DNA of 39,403 nucleotides from CAYNYM01 sp049366815 (GTDB lineage Bacteria; Desulfobacterota; DSM-4660; Desulfatiglandales; HGW-15), in the NCBI GenBank assembly GCA_049366815.1, contig JBMNCO010000183.1:1-39403 (forward strand). Reading direction: 5' to 3'. Below are positions 17,618 to 25,541 of the stretch, in pieces. The position numbers and the translations under genes are program-made. Numbering within the stretch: the first letter of the stretch is position 1; each line of letters opens with the position of its first letter. The notes under the pieces are model-generated. The model was not told where the DNA came from. It searched no databases and was given only the letters and a program-made list of their open reading frames with translations.

Positions 17618-18499
17618 ATGAAAATTGATCTTCATATACATTCCAGGGCCTCCGACGGTCAGATGAGTGTTGAACAGATTTTTAAAGAGGCGGCTCGGCG
17701 AAACATTGATGTGATTTCCATTACGGACCATGATTCCCTGGACTCACAGGAGGAGGCCGGGCACTATGCAGAGGAATACGGTATAGGGTATCTTACTGGG
17801 ATAGAATTAAATGTGACCTATGCACATCCCGGCTACAAAAACGGAAAATCCGTATCCCTTGATTTTTTGGGGTATCAGTATGACATCTACGACGAACCGC
17901 TGAGGGAGAAGCTGCTGCAACTTAGAGAATACCGCGAAAAAAGGGCAGAAAAAATTTTGCATAACCTCAACCTGGAATTTCAGAAATCCCATTTACCGGC
18001 CTTTACCCGCGCAGACCTTGAGACCATTCAGGACGCTGTGGACGGTTCTCTGGGCCGTCCCCACATTGCCGAGTATTTGATTCGCAAAGGCATTGTTACG
18101 GACAAACAGGAGGCCTTTGATAAATTCCTGGTCAGATGCAATGTGCCGAAGATGCCGCTCTCCCTGGCTGAGGCCTCATCCCTCGTTCGAGAGGCGGGGG
18201 GAAAGCTGTTTTTCGCCCATCCAGCCCACCCCCGTGGGACCTCTCTTATGTCCCTGGGGGCATCCATCGAGGAACAGAAAAGTATCATAGAGGAAGACAT
18301 GCTCCCTCATTTAGACGGCATTGAATGCTGGCATTCCAGCACTGATCGACGGACGTCAGATACCTACCTGGAATTCACCAAGAGGGTGGGTTTGTGGGCG
18401 TCCGGAGGCTCGGATTGTCATCAACAACCGGTTCTTATGGGGAGTGTGGAGGTGCCGGCCTTCGTGGCGGAACAATTTGGGTTTTATTTGAAACCATGA
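17618..18499 (+). CDS. PHP-domain phosphoesterase
   Basis: 293-residue PHP protein similar to the RNase AM / 3',5'-nucleoside-bisphosphate phosphatase group. The N-terminal cluster DLHIHSRASDG (4-14), then ITDHDSLD and GIELNVTY, forms the trinuclear metal site. A GRPHIAEYLI segment, FFAHPAHPRG and GGSDCHQQP supply the remaining ligands. The usual helical insertion between the third and fourth motifs is present. Members hydrolyse nucleotide phosphates or trim RNA 5' ends; exact substrate unknown. It begins a co-directional run reaching at least to 23658. The next gene starts 36 bp downstream. Confidence 0.85.
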   Translation: MKIDLHIHSRASDGQMSVEQIFKEAARRNIDVISITDHDSLDSQEEAGHYAEEYGIGYLTGIELNVTYAHPGYKNGKSVSLDFLGYQYDIYDEPLREKLLQLREYREKRAEKILHNLNLEFQKSHLPAFTRADLETIQDAVDGSLGRPHIAEYLIRKGIVTDKQEAFDKFLVRCNVPKMPLSLAEASSLVREAGGKLFFAHPAHPRGTSLMSLGASIEEQKSIIEEDMLPHLDGIECWHSSTDRRTSDTYLEFTKRVGLWASGGSDCHQQPVLMGSVEVPAFVAEQFGFYLKP

Positions 18500-18535
18500 T
18501 ACAGATTCCCGCGCAGAGCCGGAAAAACCCAACCA

Positions 18536-19552
18536 ATGGGGGAGCGTAAAGCTGTGCCGTTCAAGATAGAAGACCTTTTGAATCCTGATGCCCTTCCTGA
18601 TCCTACGGAAGGGGTTTCTCTCGTGCAGACGCATATCTCTCTGGTCCTTGTCGCGGACAAATATGTGTATAAGATCAAAAAACCGGTGGATTTCGGGTTT
18701 CTTGATTTCACCACCCTCGAAAGAAGAAAGCACTTTTGTCACCAAGAAGTTAAGCTCAATCAGCGCCTTGCCAAAGAAATCTATATCGGCGTCTTACCTA
18801 TGACCTTTGACGGCAGAAGGCATAGACTTGGCGGCAAGGAGAAGAAAATCGTGGACTATGCCGTAAAGATGAAACGGATTCCCGAGGACCTCCTCATGAA
18901 GGCCCTCTTCCAGAGGGGCGAGCTGAATGTCGGACATTTAAAGAATATCGCCGGGGTGCTTGCCCTCTTTCACCACAATGCGGAACGATCACAGGAAATC
19001 GAGCAGTTTGGAAGGGCGCAGATGTTCAAGGTGAATACGGATGAAAATTTTGAGCAGTCCCGGAAATACATCGGCAGGACCATTACCCATGAAAATTTCA
19101 GGGGGCTTCTTGAATGGACCAAGGCGTTTTATAAAGAAAAACACGATTTGTTCAGGGAGCGTATAAGTGCAAAAAAGATCAGAGACTGCCATGGAGACCT
19201 GCATATGGAGCACATCTGCCTTACGGAAGGCGTTCCCATAATCGATTGCATCGAATTCAACGATCGCTTTCGATACAGTGACACCCTTGCCGACATCGCC
19301 TTTCTCCTGATGGACCTCGAATATCACGGGGGAGCAGATCTTGCCGATCAATTGTGGCGTTTCTACGGTGAAAAAACCGGTGACTCGGGCATGGATGAGC
19401 TGCTCACATTTTACAAGGTCTACCGTGCCTACGTACGCGGGAAGGTCATCAGTTTTCAGCTTGAGGATGAACGTATCGGAAGTAAAGAAAAGGAAAGGGC
19501 GCAGGTTGCGGCCTCCAAATACTTTGAATTGGCCCGATCCTACGTGGGTTAA
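18536..19552 (+). CDS. COG2187-type aminoglycoside-phosphotransferase-like kinase
   Basis: 338-residue protein-kinase-like-fold protein. N-terminal beta strands contain LVADKYVYKIKKPVDFGF, with the ATP-binding lysine pair in the KIKKP motif. The catalytic loop is CHGDLHMEHICL (about 220-231) and the metal-binding segment is PIIDCIEFNDRFRYSD. In many bacteria this module is fused to a P-loop kinase (COG2187 plus COG0645). Here the two are separate neighbouring genes, 96 bp apart in the same order. Substrate unknown; despite the fold there is no reason to infer antibiotic resistance. Confidence 0.82.
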   Translation: MGERKAVPFKIEDLLNPDALPDPTEGVSLVQTHISLVLVADKYVYKIKKPVDFGFLDFTTLERRKHFCHQEVKLNQRLAKEIYIGVLPMTFDGRRHRLGGKEKKIVDYAVKMKRIPEDLLMKALFQRGELNVGHLKNIAGVLALFHHNAERSQEIEQFGRAQMFKVNTDENFEQSRKYIGRTITHENFRGLLEWTKAFYKEKHDLFRERISAKKIRDCHGDLHMEHICLTEGVPIIDCIEFNDRFRYSDTLADIAFLLMDLEYHGGADLADQLWRFYGEKTGDSGMDELLTFYKVYRAYVRGKVISFQLEDERIGSKEKERAQVAASKYFELARSYVG

Positions 19553-19648
19553 GACAAGAGGATGGTGCGATTCATCATGTGCGGGATGGATTTTTCTCGA
19601 AAATCCTTATCTAAAAGAAGGGCAGGAATGTTTAGAGGAGCACTTTAA

Positions 19649-20251
19649 ATGAAGGAACCTTTCAGAGATTTTATGAGCCGCCGGTTGGAACCGGGAGCCA
19701 TACTCATAGCCTGTGGATTACCGGCCTCATACAAGACCGAAACAACAGAGGTCATAGCCCGAATTACGGGTTATCGAATATTGAGAACAGACATGATCAG
19801 GCTTGATGTGCTCAGGAACGAGGACATCTTTGATGAAAAAGTGGCTGCCGATATGGACAAGCGCACACGCGTTTACGACAAAATGTTCAGGATGGCGGAC
19901 GAACTGGCCGGAGAAGGCCAGGGCATTATCCTTGATGCCACTTTTGTGACCCAATCCTTGAGGAGACGCGCGGCCGAAATTGCCGCAAGGCACAACCGAA
20001 CCTTTATCATACAACAGACGGATTGCCCTCAGGATGTTTCAATCAGGAGGATTTCCAAGAGAAGCAAGGAAAACTACGAATCAAACGCACTGACGGAACA
20101 GGCCTATCTCAATAACAAAAAGAAGTTTGAGGGCGTTGACCTTGAAGATTTCAAAAAACGACATGCAGGTCTCAGGATTGTCCACCTGGTGGTGGATACC
20201 ACTTCCGACCATGAAGACGAATGGTATGTTATAAAGGAAGTGTCACGATAA
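19649..20251 (+). CDS. COG0645-type P-loop kinase with unusual Walker A
   Basis: 200-residue AAA_33-type ATP-binding protein, the partner module of COG2187. The expected P-loop reads ACGLPASYKTETTEVIA (about 23-39): the usual second glycine of GxxxxGK[ST] is Tyr, leaving GLPASYKT. Downstream features are normal for a small-molecule kinase: RTDMIRLDVL, the Walker B-like GIILDATFVTQ and arginines in SIRRISKRSKENYES. Start ATG at 19649 follows GAGGAGCACTTTAA. The Tyr substitution may alter or reduce nucleotide binding; the rest appears intact and the gene is not truncated. Confidence 0.78.
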   Translation: MKEPFRDFMSRRLEPGAILIACGLPASYKTETTEVIARITGYRILRTDMIRLDVLRNEDIFDEKVAADMDKRTRVYDKMFRMADELAGEGQGIILDATFVTQSLRRRAAEIAARHNRTFIIQQTDCPQDVSIRRISKRSKENYESNALTEQAYLNNKKKFEGVDLEDFKKRHAGLRIVHLVVDTTSDHEDEWYVIKEVSR

Positions 20252-20288
20252 TGAAGAGATTTATCCATTGGGAGAGTTCACTGGGATA

Positions 20289-21176
20289 ATGAATCAAAAA
20301 AGATCCGTAGGCCTTATCTATAAGCATAGTTTCGAGCCGGCCAGGGCCGAAGCGGGGAAGCTGTCGGAATACTTAAAAGAAAAAGGAATCGATGTCTTCC
20401 TGGAGTCGATGAATACCAAGACTACTGCCGGTATCTGCACTGAAGAGGTCTCGTCGATCCCCCGGGATGTCGGCTGGGTAGTCGTCCTGGGCGGTGATGG
20501 GACACTTCTCGGCGCCGCCAGAAGGGTAGGGAAATACGGGGTCCCCATTCTCGGCGTCAATTTGGGCAGCCTGGGTTTTCTTACGGAGATTCCACTCAAC
20601 AGGCTCTATCCCGCTATTGACATGATGTTGGATAATGCGCTTGAAGTGGAGAGCCGCCTGATGCTCGAAACCCGCGTCCTGAGGAGAGGGCGGGATATGG
20701 GGCGTTTCCTGGTCCTCAATGATGTCGTCATCAACAAGGGCGCACTGTCGAGAATCCTTGAACTCGATGTCCATATTAATGATCAGTTTCTCACGACCTT
20801 CAGGGCCGACGGACTGATCGTCTCCACCCCGACGGGGTCCACCGCCTACAACCTGTCCGCAGGGGGCCCTATTCTTTATCCCACTTTGTCAAACCTCATT
20901 CTGACGCCTATCTGCCCCTTCACGCTCACGAATCGCCCCATCATACTCCCCGATTCGGACGCCGTCCATATCAGTATGCGAAAGGCCAGCGAGGAGAAAG
21001 TCAGCCTTACCTTTGACGGTCAAATGGGGTTTGATCTGTTGTATGGTGACAGGGTGATGATTTACAAGTCTGAGAAAAGAATCAAGCTGATCAAATCACC
21101 TGATCAGACCTATTTCGGAATCCTTCGAACCAAACTCATGTGGGGCGGAGCCACCTACAATAATGGAGACCACTAG
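20289..21176 (+). CDS. nadK: NAD kinase
   Basis: Phosphorylates NAD to NADP. The ATG at 20289 gives 295 aa; a TTG 21 nt upstream is an alternative start. Motifs: VVLGGDGTLLGAAR (GGDGT about 68-72), LGVNLGSLGFLTEI, the LNDVVINKG segment (commonly LNEVVI), DGLIVSTPTGSTAYNLSAGG, and the C-terminal PIILPDSD and SLTFDGQ. Length is normal. The stop overlaps the start of the DUF4911 gene by 14 bp, and miaB follows, so these are probably co-translated. Confidence 0.94.
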   Translation: MNQKRSVGLIYKHSFEPARAEAGKLSEYLKEKGIDVFLESMNTKTTAGICTEEVSSIPRDVGWVVVLGGDGTLLGAARRVGKYGVPILGVNLGSLGFLTEIPLNRLYPAIDMMLDNALEVESRLMLETRVLRRGRDMGRFLVLNDVVINKGALSRILELDVHINDQFLTTFRADGLIVSTPTGSTAYNLSAGGPILYPTLSNLILTPICPFTLTNRPIILPDSDAVHISMRKASEEKVSLTFDGQMGFDLLYGDRVMIYKSEKRIKLIKSPDQTYFGILRTKLMWGGATYNNGDH

Positions 21177-21417
21177 GCGGTTTATCAAGGTTGATCCGCG
21201 GGAAATCAGCTACCTGCGTTACACTATTGAATCCTATGACGGCATGGCAGTTGTCAGGACCGCCGATCCCGATGCCGGTATACTCGAGTTGATGATCGCC
21301 CCTGGTTGTGAAGAATTTGTTGATCACCTGTTGAAAAGTTTTGTGGAAGGGGAGAGGATGAATATTGATTTATTCATTGATCTGTCCCACCAGAAGGCCT
21401 CAGAGGAGGTGCCGTAA
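21163..21417 (+). CDS. DUF4911-family small protein
   Basis: 84-residue protein with the DUF4911 pattern: FIKVDPREISYLRYTIESYD at the N-terminus, then AVVRTADPDAGILELMIAPG and a C-terminal helix. Function is unknown; the family is found mainly in Desulfobacterota. It overlaps nadK by 14 bp and ends 4 bp before the miaB start, so it sits tightly between two housekeeping genes. The fold looks like a small alpha/beta (ferredoxin-like or ACT-like) domain; this is only a guess from strand/helix alternation. Confidence 0.8.
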   Translation: METTRRFIKVDPREISYLRYTIESYDGMAVVRTADPDAGILELMIAPGCEEFVDHLLKSFVEGERMNIDLFIDLSHQKASEEVP

Positions 21418-21421
21418 AGAA

Positions 21422-22741
21422 GTGGCTCGGTACTATTACATAGCGACGATGGGATGCCAGATGAACGAGTATGATTCGGATTATCTTGGACAAATTCTTC
21501 AGGCCGCCGGATACCGCCCTACCGACGATACACGAGAGGCGCATGTCATTTTGATAAACACCTGTGCTGTACGAGCCAAGGCCGAACAGAAGGCCTTCAG
21601 TCTTCTGGGTCGCATGAGTTCACTCAAAAAAGATAAGCCTGGCTTGACCCTGGGGATCATGGGATGCGTTGCGCAGAAAGACGGGGCAAAGCTCCTGAAA
21701 AGATTTCCGGGGCTGGACCTGGTTCTTGGAACGAGAGAAATTGATCGCATCCGTGAACTACTGGATAGAATTGAGTTAAACGGCGAAAGAATAGTCGCCG
21801 ATGATCCTACCGTGACCCCCCTGTCCATTACCATGCCTAACGGCTATTTCAAGGGAAAGGTCAAAAGCCATATATCCATTATGCAGGGCTGTAACAATTT
21901 TTGCAGCTACTGCATTGTACCCTATGTCAGAGGCAGAGAATTCAGCCGTCCTTCTGATGACATCATCAAAGAGGCGAAAGATCTTGTTGCGCAAGGAATC
22001 AAAGAAATCACCCTGCTGGGCCAGAATGTGAACTCTTACCGGCCCGACCAAGACCAAGTCATTGACTTTTCCGCACTGCTCCGCCGGCTCAACCAGGTGG
22101 ACGGGCTGAAAAGGATCAGATTTACGACCTCGCACCCTAAGGATCTCTCTGAGGGCCTGATAAGGTGTTTTGCTGAATTGGACAAGCTCTGTCCCCACAT
22201 TCACCTGCCTGTTCAGTCCGGATCCAATGAAACACTGAAACGTATGAACAGACACTACACCAGGAAACACTATTACGATCTCGTCCAACGACTCCGGGAA
22301 GCAAGGGATGATATCGCGATTACGAGTGACATTATCGTCGGATTTCCGGGAGAGTCGTATGATGATTTTGAGATGACCCTTGACCTGATACAAAAAATAA
22401 TGTTTGATAACGTGTTTTCGTTTAAATACTCTGACAGAAAAGGAACCCTGGCGGAAAAATTTGAGGGAAAGCTCAATGAAGAGGAAAAATCGTCCCGCCT
22501 GGCATCCCTGCAGGCGGCGCAACGTCACATCACCCTGAATAAGAACAGGCAACTTGAGGGGACGATCGTTGAGGTTCTGGTAGAGGGATTCAGCAAAAGA
22601 GGTGGCCAATACACGGGTCGAACAGGGACCAATAAAGTAGTTAATTTCAATATGAGTCACGGTGAGATAGGTGATATTCTTAATGTTAAAATAAAACATT
22701 CTTTCATCAATTCTCTAAGGGGTGTTCCGGTGTGCACCTGA
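21422..22741 (+). CDS. miaB: tRNA-2-methylthio-N6-dimethylallyladenosine synthase
   Basis: Radical SAM methylthiotransferase acting on i6A37 of tRNAs that read U-starting codons. I chose GTG 21422 (439 aa), 4 bp after the DUF4911 stop and with GGAGGT upstream; an in-frame ATG at 21365 would extend deep into DUF4911. The UPF0004 domain has MGCQMNEYDSD (Cys 12), NTCAVR and GIMGCVAQ, which bind the auxiliary cluster. The radical SAM cluster is GCNNFCSYCIVPYVRGRE (about 155-172). A TRAM domain ends the protein. Its last codons overlap a GTG start of the following regulator. Confidence 0.94.
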   Translation: MARYYYIATMGCQMNEYDSDYLGQILQAAGYRPTDDTREAHVILINTCAVRAKAEQKAFSLLGRMSSLKKDKPGLTLGIMGCVAQKDGAKLLKRFPGLDLVLGTREIDRIRELLDRIELNGERIVADDPTVTPLSITMPNGYFKGKVKSHISIMQGCNNFCSYCIVPYVRGREFSRPSDDIIKEAKDLVAQGIKEITLLGQNVNSYRPDQDQVIDFSALLRRLNQVDGLKRIRFTTSHPKDLSEGLIRCFAELDKLCPHIHLPVQSGSNETLKRMNRHYTRKHYYDLVQRLREARDDIAITSDIIVGFPGESYDDFEMTLDLIQKIMFDNVFSFKYSDRKGTLAEKFEGKLNEEEKSSRLASLQAAQRHITLNKNRQLEGTIVEVLVEGFSKRGGQYTGRTGTNKVVNFNMSHGEIGDILNVKIKHSFINSLRGVPVCT

Positions 22742-23658
22742 TCTCAAGCGGACGGCACGACAAAAGCATCCCTTTGCAGAAACAGACATTTATAATGCGC
22801 AAAGATATTGATTACTCACAAGAATCCATTCTTATTGTAGACGATGACGACCATTTGAGGGATGTATTTGAAAACCTACTCGAGGCCCTCAATTTTTCCG
22901 TCACCTCAGCCGCAAATGGTCCCGAAGCCCTTAAGATGCTTGAAAATCAATCTTACACCTTCCTTCTGACCGACATGAAAATGCCTCAAATGGACGGCAT
23001 GGAACTGATCAAGAGGGTCGGCAAGGACTACCCAGAGATCAGCATCATTGCCATGACGGGCTTTTCCGAGGGATACCGCTATGTGGATGTAGTCAATGCC
23101 GGAGCCAGCGATTTCATAAAAAAACCATTTGACCTCGAAGAGTTGGAGGCGAAGATCAGGCGGGTCATCACGGAAAGGAACCTGAGAAGAGAACTGAGCC
23201 GTCTGTCAATTACCGATTCTCTCACCGGTCTTTATAATCAACGCCATTTTTACGCGCGGCTGAAGGATGAAATTCTGAGGGCGAAAAGGCAGAGATTACC
23301 GCTGGCCCTCATTCTTCTGGATCTGGACAACTTCAAGGCCTACAATGATACCTATGGACATCTGGCCGGGGATGACGCTATTCGGAAGGCCGGGAGGCTG
23401 ATCAACGTCAGCATCCGTGAGGGTGTTGACTCGGCCTATCGCTATGGGGGGGATGAATTCGCCATCATCCTCGTGGGAGCGGCCCTTTCAACAGCTCAAG
23501 AGATCGTGAAGCGCATTCGCGATGCTTTCGCCGTCAACGGAGATATGACCGCGAGTGTCGGATTCACACAGTTCTCGTCAGGCATGTCTCTCAAGGATTT
23601 TGTCGCGGACGCGGACAAAAATCTCTATGCCGCCAAGCTGATGCGCAAGGCGGAGTAA
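22732..23658 (+). CDS. response regulator diguanylate cyclase (REC-GGDEF)
   Basis: Two-domain protein that makes c-di-GMP when its receiver is phosphorylated. GTG 22732 overlaps the miaB end and has AAGGGGTG 7 nt upstream; ATG 22795 is the alternative and lacks a good ribosome site. The receiver begins ILIVDDDDHLRD and has the phospho-acceptor in LLTDMKMPQMDG and KKPFDLEEL at its end. The GGDEF domain has DSLTGLYNQRHF, ILLDLDNFKAYND and the intact catalytic YRYGGDEFA. The usual inhibitory RxxD position reads EGVD, so product inhibition may be lost. Its sensor kinase is not adjacent. Confidence 0.92.
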   Translation: MHLISSGRHDKSIPLQKQTFIMRKDIDYSQESILIVDDDDHLRDVFENLLEALNFSVTSAANGPEALKMLENQSYTFLLTDMKMPQMDGMELIKRVGKDYPEISIIAMTGFSEGYRYVDVVNAGASDFIKKPFDLEELEAKIRRVITERNLRRELSRLSITDSLTGLYNQRHFYARLKDEILRAKRQRLPLALILLDLDNFKAYNDTYGHLAGDDAIRKAGRLINVSIREGVDSAYRYGGDEFAIILVGAALSTAQEIVKRIRDAFAVNGDMTASVGFTQFSSGMSLKDFVADADKNLYAAKLMRKAE

Positions 23659-23808
23659 AAAATTGTTGTTCTGATAATACATATTATGTAAACTAAATGG
23701 TAAAAAGGCCTTATGTGGGTGTCCCCTGTGCGGTTCCTGTCTGGGTTTCTTGGGGGGCGCGGGCAAAGGAACGGTTTTCAGGATTTATGGACTTGTGGAA
23801 TTATTTTA

Positions 23809-23837
23809 TTGACATAAATTGGGTTGAAATATAAATT
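23809..23837 (+). promoter_or_regulatory. sigma70-like promoter for the COX24-type gene
   Basis: Consensus TTGACA (23809-23814) followed by TAAATT after 17 bp or TATAAA after 15 bp, in an AT-rich stretch about 35-40 nt before the small gene at 23873. Confidence 0.6.
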
Positions 23838-23872
23838 TAATTTTCGCCACTTCAATTGGAGGTCGTATTTTC

Positions 23873-23962
23873 ATGGGAAGCGTTGTCAAGAAACGTCGGA
23901 AAAAGATCAGAAAGCACAAATATCGCAAACTCAAAAAACAGATGAGACACAAGAATAAGTGA
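23873..23962 (+). CDS. AURKAIP1/COX24-domain small basic protein
   Basis: 29-residue, extremely basic protein beginning MGSVVKKRRKKIRKHKYRK and ending in RHKNK. This is the pattern of the bacterial AURKAIP1/COX24 domain family, related to a mitochondrial small-subunit ribosomal protein; a ribosome-associated role is likely. ATG at 23873 follows TTGGAGGTCGTATTTTC, a strong ribosome site. The gene has its own promoter-like boxes upstream and a terminator downstream, so it appears monocistronic and probably highly expressed. It is short enough to be missed by most gene finders. Confidence 0.88.
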   Translation: MGSVVKKRRKKIRKHKYRKLKKQMRHKNK

Positions 23963-24015
23963 TTTAGTATTTCCCCTTGTATTCCCTCGTATAGTACTTT
24001 TATATCCCCTATCCG

Positions 24016-24053
24016 AAAAAGGCAGTCCGTTGTACGTCTCCGGGCTGCCTTTT
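24016..24053. terminator. intrinsic terminator after the COX24-type gene
   Basis: AAAAAGGCAGTCCG pairs with CGGGCTGCCTTTT around a short loop, giving a GC-rich stem flanked by A and T runs. It can act on both strands, serving the small gene at 23873 and the dehydrogenase gene that converges from the minus strand. Confidence 0.8.
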
Positions 24054-24124
24054 CGTGTGTGTACGTTCTTATTTTTTATGCGGTTATTTCCAGGGCTAAA
24101 ACAAAAGCAGACGGCCTTCCGGCA

Positions 24125-24985
24125 TTATTCGCTGTAATCGTACCAGCCGGCGCCCGTCTTCCTGCCCAGCCTGTTTGCCCTGACCATGCTTTTCAGGAGT
24201 GTCGGCGCAGCCCACTTCATCTCTTTGTTGAGTTCTTTATAGAAATAGTCCACTACAAAAAATGCGATATCGATTCCAGTGAGATCCATTAACTCGAACG
24301 GGCCCATGGGATAATTCAGACCGTTTTTGACGGCCTTGTCCACATCTTCGACAGTTGCAACGCCCTCTTCCACGATCCTTATGGCCTCGACAAAATGCGG
24401 TATCATACACCTGTTGACGATAAAACCGGGGGAGTCCTTTTTGACTTCAACGGTGATCTTGCCCATCTTCTTCGCCATCTCAGTGCAAGTCGCAATCGTC
24501 TCATCACTGGTTGCCATGCCCCTGATAATCTCAACCAGTTTCATGAGCGGGACAGGATTGAAAAAATGCATCCCACAGACCCTCTCAGGGCGCTTCGTGG
24601 CTGCGGCTATTTCCGTAATGGACATCGACGAGGTGTTCGATGCAAGGATGACATCAGGACGGCACAGTTCGTCGAGTTCTTTAAAAACGGCCTTTTTGAG
24701 TCCCAGATCCTCAATAACGACTTCCACCACCAAGTCCACGTCTTTGAGATCAGCCATTGCCGTGGTCCCTTTGATGCGGCCCATCACGGCGTCCTTCTCT
24801 GAAGGCTCAAGTTTACCCTTTTCTACGCTCTTGGAAAGAAACTTGTCGATATTTTTCAGTCCGTTCTGTACAAACTCGTCCTTGATATCCCTCATGATGA
24901 CGTCATACCCCGTCTGGGCCGCCACCTGTGCAATGCCACTGCCCATCGTTCCAGCACCGAGAACTCCTATCGTCTTGATTTCCAT
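24125..24985 (-). CDS. 3-hydroxybutyryl-CoA dehydrogenase
   Basis: NAD(P)-dependent 3-hydroxyacyl-CoA dehydrogenase, short form, 286 aa from the ATG at 24985 (GGAGGGGAAA directly before it). N-terminal Rossmann motif GVLGAGTMGSGIAQVAA (7-23), then DLVVEVVIEDL, ASNTSSMSITEIA (catalytic Ser/Asn region), GMHFFNPVPLMKLVEII (catalytic His) and KDSPGFIVNR. The C-terminal dimer domain ends KTGAGWYDYSE. Length and motifs match Hbd/PaaH, which reversibly oxidises 3-hydroxybutyryl-CoA in beta-oxidation or butyrate metabolism. No thiolase, crotonase or acyl-CoA dehydrogenase gene is next to it here. Confidence 0.92.
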   Translation of the reverse strand: MEIKTIGVLGAGTMGSGIAQVAAQTGYDVIMRDIKDEFVQNGLKNIDKFLSKSVEKGKLEPSEKDAVMGRIKGTTAMADLKDVDLVVEVVIEDLGLKKAVFKELDELCRPDVILASNTSSMSITEIAAATKRPERVCGMHFFNPVPLMKLVEIIRGMATSDETIATCTEMAKKMGKITVEVKKDSPGFIVNRCMIPHFVEAIRIVEEGVATVEDVDKAVKNGLNYPMGPFELMDLTGIDIAFFVVDYFYKELNKEMKWAAPTLLKSMVRANRLGRKTGAGWYDYSE

Positions 24986-25023
24986 TTTCCCCTCCAAGTG
25001 TTTTTTAATATAATGAGCTAGTT

Positions 25024-25054
25024 TCCATCCAGAAATAGATGATTTCTGGATGGA
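25024..25054. repeat. perfect 13-bp inverted repeat in the hbd-like leader
   Basis: TCCATCCAGAAAT-AGATG-ATTTCTGGATGGA is a perfect 13-bp stem with a 5-nt loop. It lies 38 bp upstream of the dehydrogenase ATG and downstream of the NifU-like gene. There is no T tract after it on either strand, so it is not a classical terminator; an operator, attenuator or mRNA-stabilising hairpin is possible. Confidence 0.75.
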
Positions 25055-25111
25055 GCGGTCTACTATCGGCATTCAATGCTCAGCCTAATTTCTTGTTTTT
25101 GCATAACTTTT

Positions 25112-25142
25112 ACTGATAGCTGATCGCTGAGGGCTGTTAGCG
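25112..25142. repeat. degenerate heptamer tandem repeat
   Basis: About four imperfect 7-bp units in tandem: TAGCTGA, TCGCTGA, GGGCTGT, TAGCG, preceded by ACTGA. It is in the spacer between the NifU-like and dehydrogenase genes and looks like a short intergenic microsatellite. Confidence 0.55.
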
Positions 25143-25178
25143 CGAATCCGGGAATGCTCACTTCTGGATGAGCACGAG

Positions 25179-25403
25179 CTATATGGAATCAACTCTGACA
25201 ACTTCCGGCACCTCTTTCTTGAGAACCTTTTCTATACCCATCTTGAGGGTCATTTGCGACATTGGGCATCCGGCGCATGCGCCCTGCAATCTTACCTTTA
25301 CGACGCCGTCTTCGCCCACATCGATCAATTGGACGTCGCCCCCGTCTGCCTGCAGGGAGGGTCTGACCTTATTCAGGGCAGCCTCCACTTTTTCTTTAAT
25401 CAT
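25179..25403 (-). CDS. NifU C-terminal-domain (Nfu-type) iron-sulfur scaffold
   Basis: 74-residue Nfu-type protein that carries or transfers [4Fe-4S] clusters. The ATG at 25403 has GGAGG 7 nt upstream (the codon before it is TTG, a less likely start). The domain opens VEAALNKVRPSLQADGGDVQLID, shows the cluster motif CAGCPMSQMTLKMGIE (Cys 43 and 46), and ends with the KKEVPEVVRV strand. It is a complete stand-alone domain. It lies downstream of the radical SAM and ParB-like genes on the same strand but is separated from them by about 140 bp. Confidence 0.9.
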   Translation of the reverse strand: MIKEKVEAALNKVRPSLQADGGDVQLIDVGEDGVVKVRLQGACAGCPMSQMTLKMGIEKVLKKEVPEVVRVDSI

Positions 25404-25541
25404 CAAGCCACCTCCTGCATTATAAGTTTCTTAGTCATCAGCATCCCAGAATACACCTTTTTATGGTTCTTTAGCATAACCACAGGGGCAATACAATAAT
25501 TAATGCATGATCCTTATCAAGGCTGTGGGTCTGGTTTGACC

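Noticed and set aside
18536..19552. Aminoglycoside resistance gene
   Set aside because: The fold is shared, but the CIEFND motif and the COG0645 neighbour identify the COG2187 family of unknown substrate.
21776..22699. Long minus-strand frame of 307 codons opposite miaB
   Set aside because: Antisense shadow; miaB has all radical SAM and auxiliary cluster cysteines.
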